A stretch of DNA of 64,000 nucleotides from Dyella lutea. GTDB taxonomy: Bacteria; Pseudomonadota; Gammaproteobacteria; Xanthomonadales; Rhodanobacteraceae. The position numbers and the translations under genes are program-made. The stretch lies in contig NZ_JAMZEK010000003.1 in NCBI RefSeq assembly GCF_024158035.1, forward strand, positions 124,001 through 188,000. The letters are read 5' to 3'. Each line of letters starts with the position of its first letter. Positions within the stretch are counted from its first letter, which is position 1. The notes beneath the pieces were generated by a model, which saw only the letters and a program-made list of their open reading frames with translations, had not been told where the DNA came from and did no database searches. This document shows, one piece after another, positions 8,222-18,928 of this stretch.

Positions 8222-8551
8222 ATGTCCAAAGAAGAGAGCATCGAGTCGCGTCGCCGGTTCCTCAAGATCGCCGCCGGTACAGCCGCTGCCGCTGCCGTGA
8301 TCGGAACGCTGCCGCGCGTTGCGCGTGCTGCCGACCTTCCCCATGTGTCGGAGTCGGATCCGACCGCCAAGGCGCTCGGTTACGTCGAGGATGCCAGCAC
8401 GACCAAGGATCCGAAGCACAAGGCTGGAGCCAACTGCTCGAACTGCCAGTTCTACAGCGGTGGCCCGACCGGTTTCGGTCCCTGCCAGTTGTTCCCGGGC
8501 AAGGCGGTCAGCGCGAAGGGCTGGTGCGTGTCGCATGCCGCTAAGGCATAA
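8222..8551 (+). CDS. High-potential iron-sulfur protein (HiPIP), Tat-exported
   Basis: A 109-residue precursor of a periplasmic 4Fe-4S electron carrier. The Tat signal is SRRRFLKIAAG (residues 9-19) followed by an alanine-rich hydrophobic stretch and an AxA-type cleavage site near residue 36. The mature part of about 72 residues holds four cysteines, C72, C75, C88 and C102, in the HiPIP order CxxC...C...C, with a Gly-Trp before the last. Start ATG follows a clear GGAGG (8210-8214). It stands alone with its own terminator. Likely partners are membrane electron-transport complexes, but none is adjacent. Confidence 0.93.
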   Translation: MSKEESIESRRRFLKIAAGTAAAAAVIGTLPRVARAADLPHVSESDPTAKALGYVEDASTTKDPKHKAGANCSNCQFYSGGPTGFGPCQLFPGKAVSAKGWCVSHAAKA

Positions 8552-8580
8552 CCAGCGCCCGTAGCGAAGCTCATGAAAAG

Positions 8581-8617
8581 AAAAGGCCGGCGATCTCGCC
8601 GGCCTTTTTTGTTTTTC
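8581..8617 (+). terminator. Rho-independent terminator after HiPIP gene
   Basis: The stem AAGGCCGGCGA / TCGCCGGCCTT (8583-8606) is followed by a run of T to 8616. An A-rich stretch on the left side means it may also act on the minus strand. Confidence 0.9.
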
Positions 8618-8949
8618 GGGAAAGCGCGCATCGCGCGATGGGTATCCCTGAAAGTGCCGCCCGGCGCGCCAGCTTGAGGAGCTGACCCTGGCTGACGCGC
8701 CGGGGGGCGATCCGGGGCCCACTGCCAAGTGATCAACCCGCGGACCCCGGATGATACTCCGGTGTCCTGGGGAGTGCGAACCGTGCGCGGCATGCAGTTT
8801 TCGCAAAATAAGTTTTTTTAATCAATAACTTGTGTTGATTTTCTCGATCTCATGTGCCCGTGACATCAAAAACACCAATGGGCGGAAAGTTGGAGGTATT
8901 TAGGAGAAGATCAGACCTTTTTGCCGCTAATTGGGCGATTTCCAGGCGA
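8618..8949. other. Non-coding convergent gap with strong inverted repeats
   Basis: No convincing gene is visible. The left part is very GC-rich and folded: GGCGCGCCAGC (8663-8673) pairs with GCTGACGCGCC (8691-8701) with one mismatch, TCCGGGG (8711-8717) pairs with CCCCGGA (8745-8751), and TGCGAA (8775-8780) pairs with TTCGCA (8800-8805) just before a T run at 8813-8819. The rest, from about 8806, is AT-richer than its surroundings and holds AATCAA (8820-8825) facing TTGATT (8835-8840). It could be a small RNA locus or only the 3' ends of two converging transcripts. Confidence 0.4.
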
Positions 8950-10389
8950 TCAGGCTTGATGGAGTCGGCTGTGTCGCAGCCCATAGCCGAAGTAGATCAG
9001 CAGCCCGATCAGGGTCCATACCCCCATCAGCGCCCAGTTGAACCAGTTCATGGTGTACAGCAGGCCGAGGCAGCTGAGCACACCAGCGATGCAGATGGCC
9101 GGAGCGAAGGGAACACGGAATGTGCGTGGCATTTCCGGAGCGGTGTAACGCAGGATGAGAACGCCGGCGCAGACTGCCGTGAAGGCGATCAGCGTACCCA
9201 TCGACGTAAGGTCGGCCAGCAGGTCCAGCGGAAAGATGGCCGCGAGTGCCGCGATGCCGAAGCCGGTGATCAGCGTGTTGATGTGCGGCGTGCGGTGTTT
9301 CGGATGCACCTTGGCGAACACCTTCGGCAGCAGGCCGTCACGGGCCATGATCATGAAGATGCGAGGCTGGGCGATGATCATCACCAGGATCACCGAGGAC
9401 AGGCCGATCAGCGCGCCGACTTCGACCCAGGTACGCAGCCAGCCCAGTTCCGCGTGGCCTCGCAGTGCCGTGACCACCGGGTCGACCGTGTTGAGCAACG
9501 TGTAGGGCACCAGTCCGGTCATTACCGCGGCCATACCCAGATAGAGCACGGTGCACAGCACCAGCGAGAGGATGATCCCGAACGGCAGGTCGCGTTGCGG
9601 ATTCTTGCATTCCTGCGCGGCGGTCGAGGTGGCCTCGAAGCCGATGTACGCGAAGAACACCATGGCCGCGCCGCGGAAGATACCGGACCAGCCGAACTCG
9701 CCGTCGCCCTTTTGCTCGGGGATGAACGGGTGCCAGTTGTCGGTGTTCACGTAGCGGGCGCCGGCGATGATGATCATCACGATCAGGCCGACCTTGAGCA
9801 GCACCATCAGCGTGTTCAGACCCGAGGATTCCTTGATGCCCACGTAGCACAGCCAGGTCAGGGCGAGCACGATGGCTACGGCCGGCAGGTTGAACAGGTG
9901 TCCGGTCGCGACCAGGTGACCGCCGGTATAGGCCAGCGGCGCCTCGGTGAGTGCGGCGGGGAGATGGATGCCGATGTGGTCGAGCAGGCTGGTGAAGTAG
10001 CCCGTCCAGCTGGCCGCCACAGCCGAGGCCGAGATGCCGTATTCCAGCACCATGTTCCAGCCGATGAACCAGGCCACCAGTTCGCCCAGCGTGGCGTACG
10101 CGTAGGAATAGGAGCTGCCCGACACCGGGATCAGCGTGGCGAACTCGGCGTAGCACAGCGCGCTGAAGCCGCTGCAGATCGCCGCCAGGATGAAGGAGAT
10201 GAGCACGGCCGGTCCGGCGTGCTCGGCCGCTGCCGTGCCAGTGACCACAAAGATGCCGGTGCCGATCACCGCACCGATGCCCAGCGCGGTGATACCCCAA
10301 GGGCCGAGCGTGCGGCGCAGGCCGGGACCGTGGCTGTCGTCGGTGATGTCGCTGAAGTCGGTCTTGCGGGCGAGCAGTTGCTTGAGCAT
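8950..10389 (-). CDS. APC-superfamily amino acid permease
   Basis: A 479-residue inner-membrane transporter with about 12 hydrophobic segments. The first helix has the APC hallmark GIGAVIGTGIFV, and later YAEFATLIPVSGSSYSYAY and FFAYIGFEATSTAAQECKNPQRDLP match the cationic-amino-acid-transporter subgroup (YhdG/CAT-like). The substrate cannot be told from sequence. ATG at 10389 (MLKQLLARK) is preceded by GGAA; the longer frame reaches into the intergenic hairpin. It lies downstream of a similar permease with a terminator-like hairpin between them. Confidence 0.9.
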   Translation of the reverse strand: MLKQLLARKTDFSDITDDSHGPGLRRTLGPWGITALGIGAVIGTGIFVVTGTAAAEHAGPAVLISFILAAICSGFSALCYAEFATLIPVSGSSYSYAYATLGELVAWFIGWNMVLEYGISASAVAASWTGYFTSLLDHIGIHLPAALTEAPLAYTGGHLVATGHLFNLPAVAIVLALTWLCYVGIKESSGLNTLMVLLKVGLIVMIIIAGARYVNTDNWHPFIPEQKGDGEFGWSGIFRGAAMVFFAYIGFEATSTAAQECKNPQRDLPFGIILSLVLCTVLYLGMAAVMTGLVPYTLLNTVDPVVTALRGHAELGWLRTWVEVGALIGLSSVILVMIIAQPRIFMIMARDGLLPKVFAKVHPKHRTPHINTLITGFGIAALAAIFPLDLLADLTSMGTLIAFTAVCAGVLILRYTAPEMPRTFRVPFAPAICIAGVLSCLGLLYTMNWFNWALMGVWTLIGLLIYFGYGLRHSRLHQA

Positions 10390-10400
10390 GGGGCTTCCGT

Positions 10401-10433
10401 AAAAGGCGACGGCACGGCTTTCACCGTGCCGTC
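10401..10433 (-). terminator. Hairpin between the two permease genes
   Basis: GACGGCACGG (10408-10417) and CCGTGCCGTC (10424-10433) form a perfect 10-base stem. Read on the minus strand it is followed by GCCTTTTA. It probably ends or attenuates transcription from the upstream permease. Confidence 0.65.
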
Positions 10434-10468
10434 CTGGCTTCATTCAATGACCGGTGCCTCGGGCGGCC

Positions 10469-11980
10469 TCAGTCGGCCTCGGTACCGTTGGCGAGATGGC
10501 TTCGCTTGCGGCCGTAGAGGAGGTACACCGCGATGCCGATCACGGCCCAGCTGAAGAACAGCTCCAGCGTCCACACACCCAGGTTGAGGAACAGCATCAG
10601 GCAGCCGGCCACGGCGAGCGGGCAGATCACCCAGACCATCGGGGTGCGGAACGGACGCGGGCGCAGCGGATCGCGGACGCGCAGCACCATCACGCCGATC
10701 GACACCATGATGAAGGCGAACAACGTGCCGGAGTTCGTGATCGCCGCCAGCTTGCCGACCGGGAACAGCGCGGCGAACAGCGAGACGGCCACACCGGTGA
10801 TCATGGTCAGCACGTGCGGAGTATTGAACCGGGGGTGCAGTTTGGACAGGCTGCCCGGCAGCAGGCCGTCGCGCGACATCGTGAAGAAGATGCGGGTCTG
10901 GCCAAAGATCATCACCAGGATGACCGAGGGCAACGCCAGCACGGCGGCGAGACCCACCAGGTTACCGACGGTGGGGAAGCCGAGCATGCGCAGCACGTGC
11001 GCCAGCGGTTCCTTGCTGCAGACCAGCGCCTTCGAACCCTCGCAGGCCGCGGCCATCGCCAGCGTGCCCGGCTGGAGCGCCTGGCCGTCCGCACCGAGCA
11101 TCGGCTGCGAGCCGACCGAACCCACCGCGCCGTAGCCGACTAGCAGGTAGAAGACGGTACAGATCGCCAGCGAACCGATCAGGCCGATCGGGATGTTGCG
11201 GTTAGGGTTCTTGGTTTCCTCGGCCGCGGTGGACACGGCATCGAAGCCCACATAGGCGAAGAAGATCGACGCCGCCGCGCCGAGCACGCCGATGCCTCCC
11301 AGCGGCGATCCCCAGCCGTTCGGTGTGAACGGTAGGAAGTTCGGGCTCTTGGCGGCAGGGACGGCGATCACGATGAAGGCGGTGAGCGCCACGATCTTGA
11401 TCGCTACCAGGATGGCGTTGACCTTGGCCGACTTGGAGGTGCCCACGAGCAGCAGCAGCGCGATGACCAGCGAGATGCCGAAGGCCAGCAGATTGAAGGC
11501 GCCGCCCTCGTACGGACCGACACGCAGGGCTTCGGGCAGCGCAAGCGCACCCGGCTGCACCAAGCCGAACAGGTCGGTGTGCATCAGCAGGCCGTTCATG
11601 TAGCCGGACCAGCCGACCGCGACGGTGCCCGCCGCGATCGCATACTCGAGGACCAGCGCCCATCCGACGATCCAGGCGATGGGCTCGCCCATGACCCCAT
11701 AGGTATAGGTGTAGGCGGAGCCGGCGACCGGGATCATCGAGGCCAGTTCCGCGTAGGCCAGCGCGGCCAGCGCGCAGACCACGGCGGCGATCACGAATGC
11801 GACCATCATGCCCGGGCCGGCCTTCTGGCCCGCTTCGGCCGTGAGCACGAAGATACCGGTGCCGATGATGGCGCCGACGCCCATCAGGGTGAGCTGGAGT
11901 GCTCCGAGCTGCCGTGTCAGGCTCTTCTTCTCGGCAGTGGCAAGGATCTGGTCGAGCGGTTTGACGCGCTGGAAAAGCAT
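10469..11980 (-). CDS. APC-superfamily amino acid permease (paralogue of the downstream gene)
   Basis: A 503-residue inner-membrane permease with the same landmarks as its neighbour: GVGAIIGTGIFVLTAEAG in helix 1, YAELASMIPVAGSAYTYTYG, and FFAYVGFDAVSTAAEETKNPNRNIP. It differs by a longer loop of about residues 330-375 containing three Cys or Met-rich turns between helices 8 and 9. The ATG at 11980 (MLFQRVKPLDQIL) follows GGGGA. Probably an amino acid/proton symporter; substrate not deducible. It diverges from the NUDIX gene. Confidence 0.9.
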   Translation of the reverse strand: MLFQRVKPLDQILATAEKKSLTRQLGALQLTLMGVGAIIGTGIFVLTAEAGQKAGPGMMVAFVIAAVVCALAALAYAELASMIPVAGSAYTYTYGVMGEPIAWIVGWALVLEYAIAAGTVAVGWSGYMNGLLMHTDLFGLVQPGALALPEALRVGPYEGGAFNLLAFGISLVIALLLLVGTSKSAKVNAILVAIKIVALTAFIVIAVPAAKSPNFLPFTPNGWGSPLGGIGVLGAAASIFFAYVGFDAVSTAAEETKNPNRNIPIGLIGSLAICTVFYLLVGYGAVGSVGSQPMLGADGQALQPGTLAMAAACEGSKALVCSKEPLAHVLRMLGFPTVGNLVGLAAVLALPSVILVMIFGQTRIFFTMSRDGLLPGSLSKLHPRFNTPHVLTMITGVAVSLFAALFPVGKLAAITNSGTLFAFIMVSIGVMVLRVRDPLRPRPFRTPMVWVICPLAVAGCLMLFLNLGVWTLELFFSWAVIGIAVYLLYGRKRSHLANGTEAD

Positions 11981-12106
11981 GCAGTGATTCCCCGTGGAAA
12001 CAAACGCCATCCCCATGGCGCCAGAGCGAGGGCTGGTGCCTCGGTAGTCAGAGGTGACGGGCAACCTTAGCCGACCCCGATGGGGGCCACAAGCGCCGAC
12101 GGACCC

Positions 12107-12712
12107 ATGGACGGGCCATACAATCACCGGTCAGCAATCCCCCGATGGAGCCGCTTTCTGAACACCTCGATCGCCTCTTTTCGCGCTGCATTGCAGCGAT
12201 TCCAGCACTCGCCGGACGAGGCCACGTCGCCTGCCACGTTCCTCGCTTTCCTCGACTCGTCGCCGGAGGTGTTCCGGTGCGAACATGCCCCGGGACACTT
12301 CACCGGCTCGTCGTGGCTGGTCAGTGGCGATGGTGCACGTGTGCTGCTGACCCACCACCGCAAGCTCGGTCGCTGGCTGCAACTGGGCGGACATGCCGAC
12401 GGCGATCACGACCTCGCCCGTGTTGCACTGCGAGAGGCCGAGGAAGAGTCGGGGCTGGGCGACCTGGTGGTGGAGCGGACCATCTTCGATATCGACCGGC
12501 ACTGGATCCCGGCGCGGGGCGAGGAGGCGGGACACTGGCACTTCGACGTCCGCTACGTCGTCCGAGCCACCGGCAGTGAGGACTTCGTGGTGAGTGCGGA
12601 ATCGCTGGCGCTGGCCTGGCGGCCCGTCGCCGACCTGCTGGACGATCCCGGCATCGATGTTTCGCTGAGGCGGATGGCCCGGCGATGGTGCCAGCGGGTG
12701 GCGTCGGACTGA
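12107..12712 (+). CDS. NUDIX hydrolase
   Basis: A protein of about 200 residues with a NUDIX fold that would hydrolyse a nucleoside diphosphate-linked substrate. The NUDIX box is GGHADGDHDLARVALREAEEES followed by GL; it keeps RE..EE.GL but has His where the first conserved Glu of the consensus stands, a variant seen in related bacterial NUDIX proteins. The segment PGHFTGSSWLVS precedes the domain. The start is uncertain: ATG at 12080 and 12107 are both in frame and neither has a good ribosome binding site. It ends 4 bases before the converging nbaC. Confidence 0.8.
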   Translation: MDGPYNHRSAIPRWSRFLNTSIASFRAALQRFQHSPDEATSPATFLAFLDSSPEVFRCEHAPGHFTGSSWLVSGDGARVLLTHHRKLGRWLQLGGHADGDHDLARVALREAEEESGLGDLVVERTIFDIDRHWIPARGEEAGHWHFDVRYVVRATGSEDFVVSAESLALAWRPVADLLDDPGIDVSLRRMARRWCQRVASD

Positions 12713-12716
12713 GCGC

Positions 12717-13241
12717 TCAGCCCGCGTCGGCGGTGGGCGCCGGGTGGACCATGCCGCAGCGCGCGCAGGTGCGCGCCTCCAGCGACCGGTAGAAGCGGTC
12801 GAACACTGGCGGCAGGTCGCGTTCGATGCTCTCCAGCGGGAAGTACGCCTCGAACAGCTTGTGGTTGCAGTTCGGGCAGAACCACATCAGCCCGTCGCGC
12901 TCGCCGGCGACGCGTTTGCGTTCGATCACCAGTCCCACCGAATCGGCAAACCGCTGCGGCGAGTGCGGCACGCGCGGGGGCAGGTAGAACAGCTCGCCGG
13001 CGCGGATCGGGATGTCGCGCGGGCCGTCGGCATCCTGCACCTTGAGCACCATCTCGCCCTCGAGCTGGTAGAAGAATTCCGGGCCTTCGTCGTAGTGATA
13101 GTCGGTGCGCGCATTCGGCCCGCCGACGATCATCACGATGAAGTCGCCGTCCACGATGCACTTGTTGCCTACCGGTGGCCGGAGCAGGTGGCGGTGCTCG
13201 TCGATCCAGCGCTGCAGGTTGATCGGTGGCAATAGGGTCAT
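12717..13241 (-). CDS. nbaC: 3-hydroxyanthranilate 3,4-dioxygenase
   Basis: A 174-residue cupin that cleaves 3-hydroxyanthranilate to the precursor of quinolinate, part of the kynurenine route. Metal ligands fit H49 and E55 in [13 protein letters not shown] and H93 in PHSPQR; R45 and E108 fit substrate-binding positions. The C-terminal rubredoxin-like iron site of bacterial enzymes is present as C122/C125 (FCPNCN) and C159/C162 (CARC). No other kynurenine gene is nearby. It follows the fasciclin gene on the same strand, separated by a hairpin. Confidence 0.95.
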   Translation of the reverse strand: MTLLPPINLQRWIDEHRHLLRPPVGNKCIVDGDFIVMIVGGPNARTDYHYDEGPEFFYQLEGEMVLKVQDADGPRDIPIRAGELFYLPPRVPHSPQRFADSVGLVIERKRVAGERDGLMWFCPNCNHKLFEAYFPLESIERDLPPVFDRFYRSLEARTCARCGMVHPAPTADAG

Positions 13242-13290
13242 GCGTGGATTCCGGACGGGTGGCGCGCCACCTTATCGCCGCCACCTCGTC

Positions 13291-13322
13291 AAAGGAATGC
13301 CCCGCAGGACGGGGCATTCCGG
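13291..13322 (-). terminator. Hairpin after the fasciclin-domain gene
   Basis: GGAATGCCCCG (13294-13304) pairs perfectly with CGGGGCATTCC (13310-13320). On the minus strand it is followed by TTTG, a short T run, so it is a moderate terminator between the fasciclin gene and nbaC. Confidence 0.65.
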
Positions 13323-13347
13323 TGTCGCCGGTCGAGGCCGCCGCAGC

Positions 13348-13944
13348 TTACGGCAGCATTACCGTGTCGATCACATGGATCACGCCGTTGGACTGGTTCA
13401 CGTCGGCGATCGTGACGTGGCCGGTATGGCCCTTGTCGTCGGTGATCGCCACGCCCTTGGCATCCTTGCTGAAGGTCAGCCAATCGCCTTCGACGGTCTT
13501 CACCTTGGCCTTGCCGCCGTCCTTCCTGATCAGCGCCAGTAGATCGGCCGAGGTGATCTTGCCGGGGACCACGTGGTAGGTCAGCACCTTGGTCAGCGTG
13601 GTCTTGTTCTCCGGCTTGAGCAGGTTGTCGACGGTGCCGGCAGGCAGCGCGGCGAACGCCTCGTTGGTCGGCGCGAATACGGTGAACGGGCCGGGGCCGG
13701 ACAGCGTGTCGACCAGACCGGCGGCCTTGACCGCGGCAACCAGTGTGGTGTGGTCCTTCGAATTGACCGCGTTCTGGATGATGTTCTTCGACGGGTACAT
13801 CGGTGCGCCGCCGACCTGCACGGTCTTTTCGTGGTGCATGCCGGACATGTCGCCGGGAGCGGCAAAGGCAGGCATGGCGCAGAGGCTGGCGACCGCCAGT
13901 GCAAGCGCGGTGGACAGAGCACGGCTGCGGGGGACGAGCGTCAT
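13348..13944 (-). CDS. Exported fasciclin (FAS1) domain protein
   Basis: A 198-residue secreted protein. A Sec signal peptide spans residues 1-28, ending PAFA-AP. A His/Met-containing linker (GDMSGMHHEK) precedes one FAS1 domain from about residue 53, with the motifs TLVAAVKAAGLVDTL, GPFTVFAPTNEAFAALP, LTYHVVPGKI and NGVIHVIDTVMLP. Such proteins are linked to surface adhesion or matrix binding, but function here is not shown. It is monocistronic by appearance, with a hairpin after it. Confidence 0.92.
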   Translation of the reverse strand: MTLVPRSRALSTALALAVASLCAMPAFAAPGDMSGMHHEKTVQVGGAPMYPSKNIIQNAVNSKDHTTLVAAVKAAGLVDTLSGPGPFTVFAPTNEAFAALPAGTVDNLLKPENKTTLTKVLTYHVVPGKITSADLLALIRKDGGKAKVKTVEGDWLTFSKDAKGVAITDDKGHTGHVTIADVNQSNGVIHVIDTVMLP

Positions 13945-14039
13945 GGGCGTTTCTCCGGAAGGGAACGAGGGAGCTCCGGGATGGGAGCCACCACTCTTAC
14001 GACCCTCGCACGGGGAAAGATGCAGCCGGCCGCGACCGC

Positions 14040-15929
<1,890 letters not shown>

Positions 15930-16017
15930 GGGTCGTGTCGGATCAGGTGAGGCGCGGGAGCATGGGTGGAGGCGCCGGCAGGGTCAAGCCGGCCGGTCAC
16001 GGAAAGCGAAGCGTGGC

Positions 16018-16048
16018 CGGCCGCCGTCTCGCGCGTCGAGACGGCGGC
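16018..16048 (-). terminator. Hairpin directly after the aminopeptidase P stop
   Basis: GCCGCCGTCTC (16020-16030) and GAGACGGCGGC (16038-16048) form a perfect 11-base stem touching the stop codon. There is no T run, so termination strength is unclear. Confidence 0.45.
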
Positions 16049-17857
16049 TCAGAGCGGCGCGCAGTGGCGTTCCAGCCAGGCCAGGTCGGCGCCGTCAAGC
16101 AGCGGCGCCAGCGCGGCGCGCACGGTCGCGTGGTAGTCGTCTAGCCAGGCACGCTCCTCCGGATTGAGCAGGTGCGGCTCCAGCGCGCGACGATCGAACG
16201 GGCACAGGGTGAGTGTCTCGAAGGCGAGGAATTCGCCGAACTCGGTCTGCTCGGCCTCGACCACCACCGCCAGGTTCTCATGGCGGATGCCGTGGCGAGC
16301 CGGCTTGTACAGGCCGGGCTCGATCGAGGTGATCATGCCCGGCTCCAGCGCGACCAGCGCGCCGCCGGCGACGGGTGGGCGGATGCCCTGCGGCCCCTCG
16401 TGCACGTTGAGGAAGAAACCCACGCCGTGGCCGGTGCCGTGGCCGTAGTCCATGCCGGCGGCCCACAGGGGGGCGCGGGCGAGTGCGTCGAGTTGCGGAC
16501 CGCTGGCACCCCTCGGAAACCGGGCTCGGGACAGAGCGATCATGCCTTTCATCACCAGCGTGGCGTCGCGGCGCTGTTCGGCCGAGGTTTCGCCCAGTGC
16601 CAGCACCCGGGTGATGTCGGTGGTGCCGCCCAGGTACTGGCCGCCCGAATCCACCAGCAGCAGGCCCTTGCGGGCCAGTGCGCTGTGATGCTCCGGCGTG
16701 GCGCGGTAGTGCGGCAGCGCGCCGTTGGCCTGGTAGCCGGCAATGGTTGCGAAGCTCTCGCCGATGAAGTGCGGCTGGGCGCCGCGCTCCTCGCGGACCA
16801 GTGCATCGACGTCCAGCTCGGTCTGCGTCATGCCGGCGGCCAGGCGCTCCTCGAGCCGACGGAAGGCGCGAACCAGCGCGGCGCCGTCGCGTCTCATGGT
16901 GTCGCGGATGTGCTCCAGTTCGGCCTCGCTCTTGCGCGCCTTCATGGCCGTCGAGGGATTGGCCGCCTCGATCCGACTGGCAGTCGCGGGTACCGCGCTG
17001 GCGATGGCGCAAACGACCTTGGCCGGGTCCAGCAGGAGCGTGTGCCCGGCACCAAGTTCGCCCAATGCGCCGGTCACGGTGGCGTAGTCGGCGATGCGGA
17101 TGCCGTCGTGGGCAAGCGCCGCCACCAGGGTGTCGCTCAGCTTGCCGCGGTCGACGAAGAGTGTCGCGTGGCCGTCGACCTCCACCAACAGGTGGGCGAG
17201 AAACACCGGGTTGCACTCCACGTCGCTACCGCGGAGGTTGGTCAGCCAGGCGATGTCGTCCAGGCTGGACACCAGGTGATGCGTGGCGCCCAGTTTGCGC
17301 ATCGCGGTGCGCACGCGTCCGAGCTTGTCGCTTCGCGGGGTGTGGGCCCAAGCCAGCGCATGCTCGAACACCAGGGCTCGGGGCAGGGCCGGGCGGTCAG
17401 CCCAGATGGCGGCCGGGAGATCCAGATCGGTGCGCAGGGTCACGCCGACCTCGTCGAGCAGGCGCGCGATCTGCCGCTGGCCCGCCACGGAGAGGCTGTC
17501 GCCCGCCACGGCGACCACGTCGCCCCGATGCAGGTGCTGCTGCAGCCAGGTCAGGTGTTCCGGGGCATGGGCGACCTTCTGCTTCATCAGTGTGATGGCG
17601 CTTCCGGCCAGTTGCTGTTCGGCCTGCGAGAAGTAGCGCGAGTCGGTCCACAGGCCGGCGTGATCGCCGGTGACCAGCAATACGCCGGCCGAACCGGTGA
17701 AGCCGGACAGCCATTCGCGAGCAGCCCAATGTCCGGGCAGATACTCGGAAAGATGGGGGTCGGCGGTGGGAACGAGGCAGGCGGCGATGCCGTTGGCGCG
17801 CATCGCCTGGCGCAGGGCGGACAGCTTGTCGGAAGAGGGTATGGACATACGCGTCAT
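16049..17857 (-). CDS. Xaa-Pro aminopeptidase (M24B, large form)
   Basis: A 602-residue cytoplasmic metallopeptidase that removes N-terminal residues before proline. It has two creatinase-like N-terminal domains and a C-terminal pita-bread domain. Dinuclear metal ligands are visible in [20 protein letters not shown] (two Asp), [11 protein letters not shown] (His), SIEPGLY (Glu) and HENLAVVVE (Glu). The length matches the three-domain eukaryote-like form, not the 440-residue PepP of E. coli. The start may be the ATG at 17857 or the one three codons later. It lies upstream of parE on the same strand, with a hairpin between. Confidence 0.93.
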   Translation of the reverse strand: MTRMSIPSSDKLSALRQAMRANGIAACLVPTADPHLSEYLPGHWAAREWLSGFTGSAGVLLVTGDHAGLWTDSRYFSQAEQQLAGSAITLMKQKVAHAPEHLTWLQQHLHRGDVVAVAGDSLSVAGQRQIARLLDEVGVTLRTDLDLPAAIWADRPALPRALVFEHALAWAHTPRSDKLGRVRTAMRKLGATHHLVSSLDDIAWLTNLRGSDVECNPVFLAHLLVEVDGHATLFVDRGKLSDTLVAALAHDGIRIADYATVTGALGELGAGHTLLLDPAKVVCAIASAVPATASRIEAANPSTAMKARKSEAELEHIRDTMRRDGAALVRAFRRLEERLAAGMTQTELDVDALVREERGAQPHFIGESFATIAGYQANGALPHYRATPEHHSALARKGLLLVDSGGQYLGGTTDITRVLALGETSAEQRRDATLVMKGMIALSRARFPRGASGPQLDALARAPLWAAGMDYGHGTGHGVGFFLNVHEGPQGIRPPVAGGALVALEPGMITSIEPGLYKPARHGIRHENLAVVVEAEQTEFGEFLAFETLTLCPFDRRALEPHLLNPEERAWLDDYHATVRAALAPLLDGADLAWLERHCAPL

Positions 17858-17995
17858 GGTAGCAGCGAGCCCCCACGCACCGGGCGTGCCAGCAAGATCT
17901 TGCTGCGGCGCGACATTGTGTCTCAGGGGGGGCGGAATTGGCTGTCGAGGCCATTACCCTTCGCACACCCGAAGTACGCAAGACACCCCCGTCCC

Positions 17996-18925
17996 GTGAA
18001 ATTCAAAGCAGTGATCCCCCGCCTGCGCTACGCAGGCGTGAGTGCGTTTTTGTTCCTTGCCGGCTGCAGCACCGAGGTGCTCAACCCCAAGGGCGACATC
18101 GGCGCTCAGGAAAAGTCGTTGATCCTCATCGCGCTCGGCCTGATGGCGATCGTCGCGGTGCCGGTCATCGTGATGACCCTGGTGTTCGCCTGGCGCTATC
18201 GCGCCGGCAACAAGAAGGCGCGCTACGCGCCGAACTGGTCGCACTCGACCGCCATCGAAGTGGTGGTGTGGTCGGTGCCGGCGGTGATCATCGCGATCCT
18301 CGCTGCCATCACCTGGCACACCTCGCACACGCTCGATCCCTACAAGCCGCTGGCTTCCAAGGCCAAGCCGGTGACCATCGAGGCGGTGGCGCTGGACTGG
18401 AAGTGGCTGTTCATCTACCCCGACCAGGGCATCGCCACGGTCAACCAGATCGCGTTCCCGACCGACGTGCCGGTGAACTTCCACATCACCTCCGATTCGG
18501 TGATGAACGCGTTCTTCATCCCCCAGCTCGGCAGCCAGATCTACGCCATGGCCGGAATGGAGACCCAGCTGCACCTGATCGCGCGTGAACCGGGCACCTA
18601 TGCCGGCCTGTCGTCGAACTACAGCGGTGCGGGCTTCTCCGACATGCACTTCCAGGCGATCGCCACCAGCCAGCAGGGCTTCGATGCCTGGGTGGCCAAG
18701 GTCAAGGCGCAGGCCAAGACGCTCGACAACATCACGTACGAGGCGCTGGCCAAGCCGAGCGAGAAGAACCCGGTGGCCTATTACGGCCAGGTCTCGCCCG
18801 GCCTGTTCGCCGGCGTGATCGGCAAGTACATGGGCGACACGTCGCTCGGCGGCCAGTGCGCCGGCAAGCAGGCCCAGGTCGCGGCGCTTCCCTCGAATCA
18901 CACGCACGCCAAGGCTGCGGAGTAA
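17996..18925 (+). CDS. cyoA: Cytochrome o ubiquinol oxidase subunit II
   Basis: A 309-residue lipoprotein subunit of the bo3 quinol oxidase. The signal ends in the lipobox LAGC (FLFLAGCS), then come DPKG-like [13 protein letters not shown], two transmembrane helices and a cupredoxin domain lacking the CuA ligands, which marks a quinol rather than cytochrome c oxidase. The only fitting start is GTG at 17996 ([11 protein letters not shown]); no strong ribosome binding site is visible. cyoB follows three bases after the stop. Confidence 0.94.
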   Translation: MKFKAVIPRLRYAGVSAFLFLAGCSTEVLNPKGDIGAQEKSLILIALGLMAIVAVPVIVMTLVFAWRYRAGNKKARYAPNWSHSTAIEVVVWSVPAVIIAILAAITWHTSHTLDPYKPLASKAKPVTIEAVALDWKWLFIYPDQGIATVNQIAFPTDVPVNFHITSDSVMNAFFIPQLGSQIYAMAGMETQLHLIAREPGTYAGLSSNYSGAGFSDMHFQAIATSQQGFDAWVAKVKAQAKTLDNITYEALAKPSEKNPVAYYGQVSPGLFAGVIGKYMGDTSLGGQCAGKQAQVAALPSNHTHAKAAE

Positions 18926-18928
18926 GGC

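Noticed and set aside
13945-14039. Possible small gene between parE and the fasciclin gene
   Set aside because: The 95 bases hold only the fasciclin leader region; no frame with a ribosome binding site is present.
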